Origin: Ehretia macrophylla
Lineage: Eukaryota > Streptophyta > Magnoliopsida > Boraginales > Ehretiaceae
Assembly (NCBI GenBank): GCA_037974665.1
Contig: CM075772.1
Span: 35,131,052-35,195,051, forward strand
Reading direction: 5' to 3'
DNA: 64,000 nucleotides
The translations under genes were made by a program, and so were the position numbers. Below the pieces are notes generated by a model. It saw nothing but the letters and a program-made list of their open reading frames with translations, did no database searches and was not told where the DNA came from. Positions 62,436 through 64,000 of the stretch are shown here, piece by piece. Position 1 is the stretch's first letter. The number at the start of each line of letters is the position of its first letter.

Positions 62436-62528
62436 GGTGTTGCAGAGCCGGATTACGGGTACGTACCTCCTGAGGAGAAAAATGTGCCTTACGTGGACGA
62501 GTCATATGTTCCTGAGTCTTATCCATGA
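62436..62528 (+). other. Short reading frame in the G LTR
   Basis: Thirty codons and TGA, reading GVAEPDYGYVPPEEK then NVPYVDESYVPESYP. Its start, GVAE, resembles GVVE of family 1. The changes from F are few. Confidence 0.5.
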
Positions 62529-62954
62529 TTATATGTTGTTAAATGTCATGTATATTAGCTTAATAGACTTTTATATGCTTTATGGTTCTTATTGTAATAG
62601 ATGTTGAAAGATGATAATCCAAATGATGTTAACTTAGTGGCTTTCTTTGTCTATGGTTAAGTTGTAGTTGTGTCTCAACTTATTTTTGAAATGAATGATA
62701 AGGTTGAGGTATTGTATGTTATGTTGGAACGGAGGCAGATAACGAAGACTGATTATTGTATATTATGGTTATGTTGTGTTTTGTTATGCTGTTGAGGAGT
62801 TGTTGTTTGTATGATTATAGAATTGGATGTTTTAATGTTATTAATGAGGTTGGTTTAGAACCTCGGAAATCTATTTACTATCGTTACGTTGACGAAATTC
62901 CGTTACGTCCTGACTAATTGTAGGTGGGGTCGAGTTGGGGCGTGACATTTAAGT

Positions 62955-62966
62955 GGTATCAGAGCG
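62955..62966 (+). other. Primer-binding site of element G
   Basis: TGGTATCAGAGC, seven bases after the LTR end. Confidence 0.9.
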
Positions 62967-63241
62967 CATGTTAGTTGTCAGCCGGGGTATTCTCGGAATG
63001 TGGGTAATGGTCTTAGCATGAAATATGTGTGAAAAGAAAGAAAAGTGAATTATGTATTGATATGACTAAATGATTAAGTGATTATGTGATTTAAGTGCTT
63101 ATGTGATTATGTGATCAATTTGTTTATGTGATTGAAACTTATGTGATCTATGTGCTTTATATGAGTTTGTTGTCTATGTGTTAAAAGTTGTATATAATCT
63201 ATTTATGTGCTATAACCTGTGCTAACTCTTTGATTAGTACG

Positions 63242-64000
63242 ATGGCCAGTAGACCGAGGACTCGTGGTAGGCCCGAGATTGTAGATGAGGTCCCTGGTAA
63301 TGTGGCACCGGGCAGTGATAGGGGTGATGTCAGGTTAGGGTCAGCAATGGATCGGATTGCAGATTTGATGGCTGGGCAGGCCCAGTTGTTAGCAGGTCAG
63401 GCTGTTCAGACTCAGGCGTTGCAGGCTCAGATACAGAGTGTACAGGGAGGTAATCACGGTCGAGGTACTATGAAGGAGTTTCTGGGGTACTATCCTCCTA
63501 GATTTCAGGGAGAGCCTGATGATAGGAAGGCCGAGTCGTGGATTAGTAAGTTAGAGAAAATTTTTGATTCTCTCGGGTACACTGATGAGAGGAAGGTGAC
63601 TTGTGCTGTCTATTTGCTGGATGATAAGGCAGAGGAATGGTGGCGCACTGTGAGAGCCAGTTGGGAGACCCGGGGTGTTCCGTATGTTTGGGATACCTTT
63701 TTGACTGCTTTTAGGGATAAGTGTGTCCCGAGGGTTGCACGGGAGAGGAGAGAGGCTGAGTTCCTGTCTTTGGGATAGGGGGATTCTACTGTGGCTCAGT
63801 ATGAGGCTATGTTCACTAGGTTGTCCCGGTATGCACCGGAGTTTGTAGCTGTGGAGGAGAGGAAGACCCGTTGATTTATGTTGGGATTGAGGCCCGAGAT
63901 TCAGGATGCAATGGCTCTGAAATGCTATGATATCTTCACTGAGGCTTTTGATGCAGCTTCTAGGTTAGAGAAGAGGAAAGGGGATCAGATTGTCTCCAGT
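63242..64000 (+). pseudogene. gag of element G (partial, decayed)
   Basis: Starts MASRPRTRGRPE. The N-terminal part has a Q/A-rich stretch likely to form a coiled coil (QAQLLAGQAVQTQALQAQ), followed by the retrotransposon-gag domain with FLGYYPPRFQGEPD, KAESWISKLEKIFDSLGY and AEEWWRTV. This is the structural protein of Ty3/gypsy particles. The gag core is similar in layout to that of B, but the N-terminus differs. About two breaks are seen before the window ends. Confidence 0.88.

Larger units (their letters stand above)
60514..62947 (+). repeat. 5' LTR of element G
   Basis: 2434 bp, ending GGGGCGTGACA. TATA-like TTATATC near 61063, donor-like AAG|GTGAG at 61279, stem-loop at 62392-62411, acceptor-like TTACAG|G at 62435 and the short frame at 62436-62528. 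Confidence 0.9.
60514..64000 (+). mobile_element. Element G: Ty3/gypsy retrotransposon (family 3), cut by the window end
   Basis: Starts TGTGAAACCCCAC after TTCCC, the probable target copy. The 5' LTR is 60514-62947, the primer-binding site 62955-62966 and gag starts at 63242. The rest lies beyond the window. Its LTR aligns with that of F but has one diverged 56-bp unit where F has seven. This is the coding relative that F lacks. The visible gag has about two breaks, so this copy is not expected to be active. Confidence 0.88.

Noticed and set aside
1-64000. The window as a piece of the plant mitochondrial genome itself
   Set aside because: atp6 and ccmFN are both dead, and solo LTRs and nested LTR elements with clean target duplications make up 70% of the sequence, which is typical of nuclear repeat-rich DNA. 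Read depth would settle it.

Overview
The window looks like nuclear DNA of a flowering plant, probably a eudicot. It holds a block of old mitochondrial DNA (a NUMT) that LTR retrotransposons have cut into pieces. The mitochondrial origin rests on two recognisable genes: the 3' part of atp6 (46133-46600) and an almost complete ccmFN split over 52304-59542. Both are broken. The nuclear setting is inferred from solo LTRs, clean 5-bp target-site duplications (TSDs), three-deep nesting and the decay of both genes. About 19.3 kb is mitochondrial-like and about 44.7 kb (70%) is LTR element.

Layout, left to right. 1-4481: right part of a non-coding, LARD-like element A (minus strand). 4482-4882: stub of an older related LTR. 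4883-13241: mitochondrial-like DNA with a LINE ORF1 fragment near 10.5-11.0 kb. 13242-16095: solo LTR K. 16096-19055: more mitochondrial-like DNA. 19056-37561: element B, a Ty3/gypsy chromovirus with a decayed gag-pol; its 5' LTR holds solo LTR C (20853-29854), which itself holds element F (23044-29547). 37562-39085: mitochondrial-like DNA. 39086-46049: element D, non-coding, LARD-like, with both LTRs. 46050-47629: mitochondrial-like DNA with atp6 and a Ty3/gypsy gag fossil. 47630-50124: solo LTR E. 50125-53424: mitochondrial-like DNA and the first part of ccmFN. 53425-55967: solo LTR H. 55968-56490: middle of ccmFN. 56491-59461: solo LTR I. 59462-60513: end of ccmFN and flank. 60514-64000: element G, with a 5' LTR and the start of gag, running out of the window.

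Under the insertions, a roughly 3.2-kb mitochondrial-like segment is present as a tandem pair (10629-16662 and 16671-38395). K sits in the first copy and B in the second, so the duplication came before both insertions. A short modular repeat of about 31 bp is scattered through the mitochondrial-like parts.

The LTRs fall into three groups: family 1 (A, B, D, K), family 2 (C, E, H, I) and family 3 (F, G). They align poorly to each other but share one layout: a donor-like AAG|GTGAG, 1.2-1.5 kb of sequence, a short hairpin whose stem sequence changes between lineages while pairing is kept, then an acceptor-like CAG|G. In B, C, E, H, F and G a short acidic reading frame follows at once. This shared cassette is the most interesting signal in the window. 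No intact host gene, tRNA, rRNA or CRISPR array was found.
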